In this document: positions 5,166 to 5,517 of the stretch, piece after piece
Numbering within the stretch: position 1 is the first letter of the stretch
Layout: each line of letters starts with the position of its first letter
DNA from: Chloroflexota bacterium
GTDB lineage: Bacteria > Chloroflexota > Dehalococcoidia > Lucifugimonadales > Lucifugimonadaceae
NCBI GenBank assembly: GCA_002712125.1
Contig: PASL01000017.1
Location: 13,650 to 19,166, forward strand
Direction: 5' to 3'
DNA length: 5,517 nt
Notes under the pieces: model-generated
What the model was told of the DNA's origin: nothing
Database searches by the model: none
The model's input: only the letters and a program-made list of their open reading frames with translations
Program-made: the position numbers and the translations under genes

Positions 5166-5517
5166 CGCCAATTACTTTACTTAGTATTTGAATATTATTA
5201 GATTTAAATGTCATTGTTTTCATCTGTTTATTTGCAGGTTCAAGTTTTGTAAATTCTCCATCAGAATATACATGTTTAAGTGTTGTAGAATCATCAGATA
5301 TAATTTTAACGGCTGCCATTTGACCATTTCTAACATTGCTTGTTTGCTCCATGATAACTAAGTCTCCGTCTGAAATAAAAGCATCAATCATAGATTCTCC
5401 CTTAACTTTCAATGCATAAATACCGTCTGGAGAATTAATCATAGAATGAGGTATTTCAATTATCTCCTGTCCATTCAAATCTGACCATGTATCATTATCT
5501 GGTAATGGGAATGGAGA
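5146..5517 (-). CDS. lexA: LexA repressor, C-terminal peptidase domain (runs off right edge)
   Basis: LexA represses SOS genes and cleaves itself when stimulated by RecA filaments. Only the last 123 codons are present; the frame is open to the window edge, so the DNA-binding domain and true start lie beyond it, and the in-frame TTG at 5476-5478 is not the start. The visible part is an S24 peptidase domain: YALKVKGESMIDAF carries the catalytic Ser (residue 42 of the fragment), and TTLKHVY carries the catalytic Lys (residue 81), followed by LEPANKQM and a final VIGVWRYLG strand. The fragment opens with SPFPLPDND, which in LexA homologues follows the Ala-Gly cleavage site, so that site should lie just outside the window (inference). 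A UmuD or phage repressor with the same domain cannot be excluded without the N-terminus, but the wording fits chromosomal LexA of Chloroflexota. It is followed 36 nt later by tatA. Confidence 0.85.
   Translation of the reverse strand, partial: SPFPLPDNDTWSDLNGQEIIEIPHSMINSPDGIYALKVKGESMIDAFISDGDLVIMEQTSNVRNGQMAAVKIISDDSTTLKHVYSDGEFTKLEPANKQMKTMTFKSNNIQILSKVIGVWRYLG

Noticed and set aside
1..5517. Search by eye for CRISPR repeats, tRNA genes, insertion-sequence ends, toxin-antitoxin pairs or an unfamiliar defence-type system.
   Set aside because: No regularly spaced direct repeats, tRNA-like cloverleaf, transposase or unexplained gene was seen; all the space is taken by recognisable housekeeping genes.

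Overview
This is a compact, very AT-rich stretch of bacterial chromosome made almost entirely of conserved housekeeping genes. The organism is most likely a low-GC member of the Chloroflexota, for example a marine SAR202/Dehalococcoidia-like lineage. I infer this from remembered family patterns: the start of methionyl-tRNA synthetase (AWPY...HLGH...ADIFARFHR), the LexA C-terminal domain (YALKVKGESMIDA...PANKQM) and the TatA hinge (FGVGKLP) all read like Chloroflexota versions. No search was run, so the phylum call is moderate at best.

Layout. The left part (1-1949) is a leftward cluster: lipA (lipoyl synthase), then 4 nt later rsmI (16S rRNA 2'-O-methyltransferase), then 59 nt later metG (methionyl-tRNA synthetase, only the first 47 codons, running off the left edge). 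A 65-nt divergent intergenic region (1950-2014) separates it from a rightward cluster (2015-4940): an RlmD/TrmA-type RNA m5U methyltransferase, a Maf nucleotide pyrophosphatase, tatB and tatC, with gaps of 6 and 20 nt and finally a stop/start overlap. The right end is leftward again: a lexA C-terminal fragment entering from the right edge, then a 54-codon tatA that converges on tatC with only 4 nt between the stop codons. No intergenic gap exceeds 65 nt.

How the genes work together. TatA, TatB and TatC are the three parts of the twin-arginine translocase, which exports folded proteins; here they sit side by side but on opposite strands. RsmI, the m5U methyltransferase and MetG belong to the translation apparatus. 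LipA makes the lipoyl cofactor, Maf removes non-canonical or excess nucleotides, and LexA is the SOS repressor. Two genes (metG, tatC) appear to start at TTG, each supported by a Shine-Dalgarno sequence at good spacing.

I see no mobile element, CRISPR array, RNA gene or unknown defence-like system. The points of interest are small: the split Tat locus, unusual residues in RsmI and Maf, a hairpin between maf and tatB, and overlapping divergent promoters.
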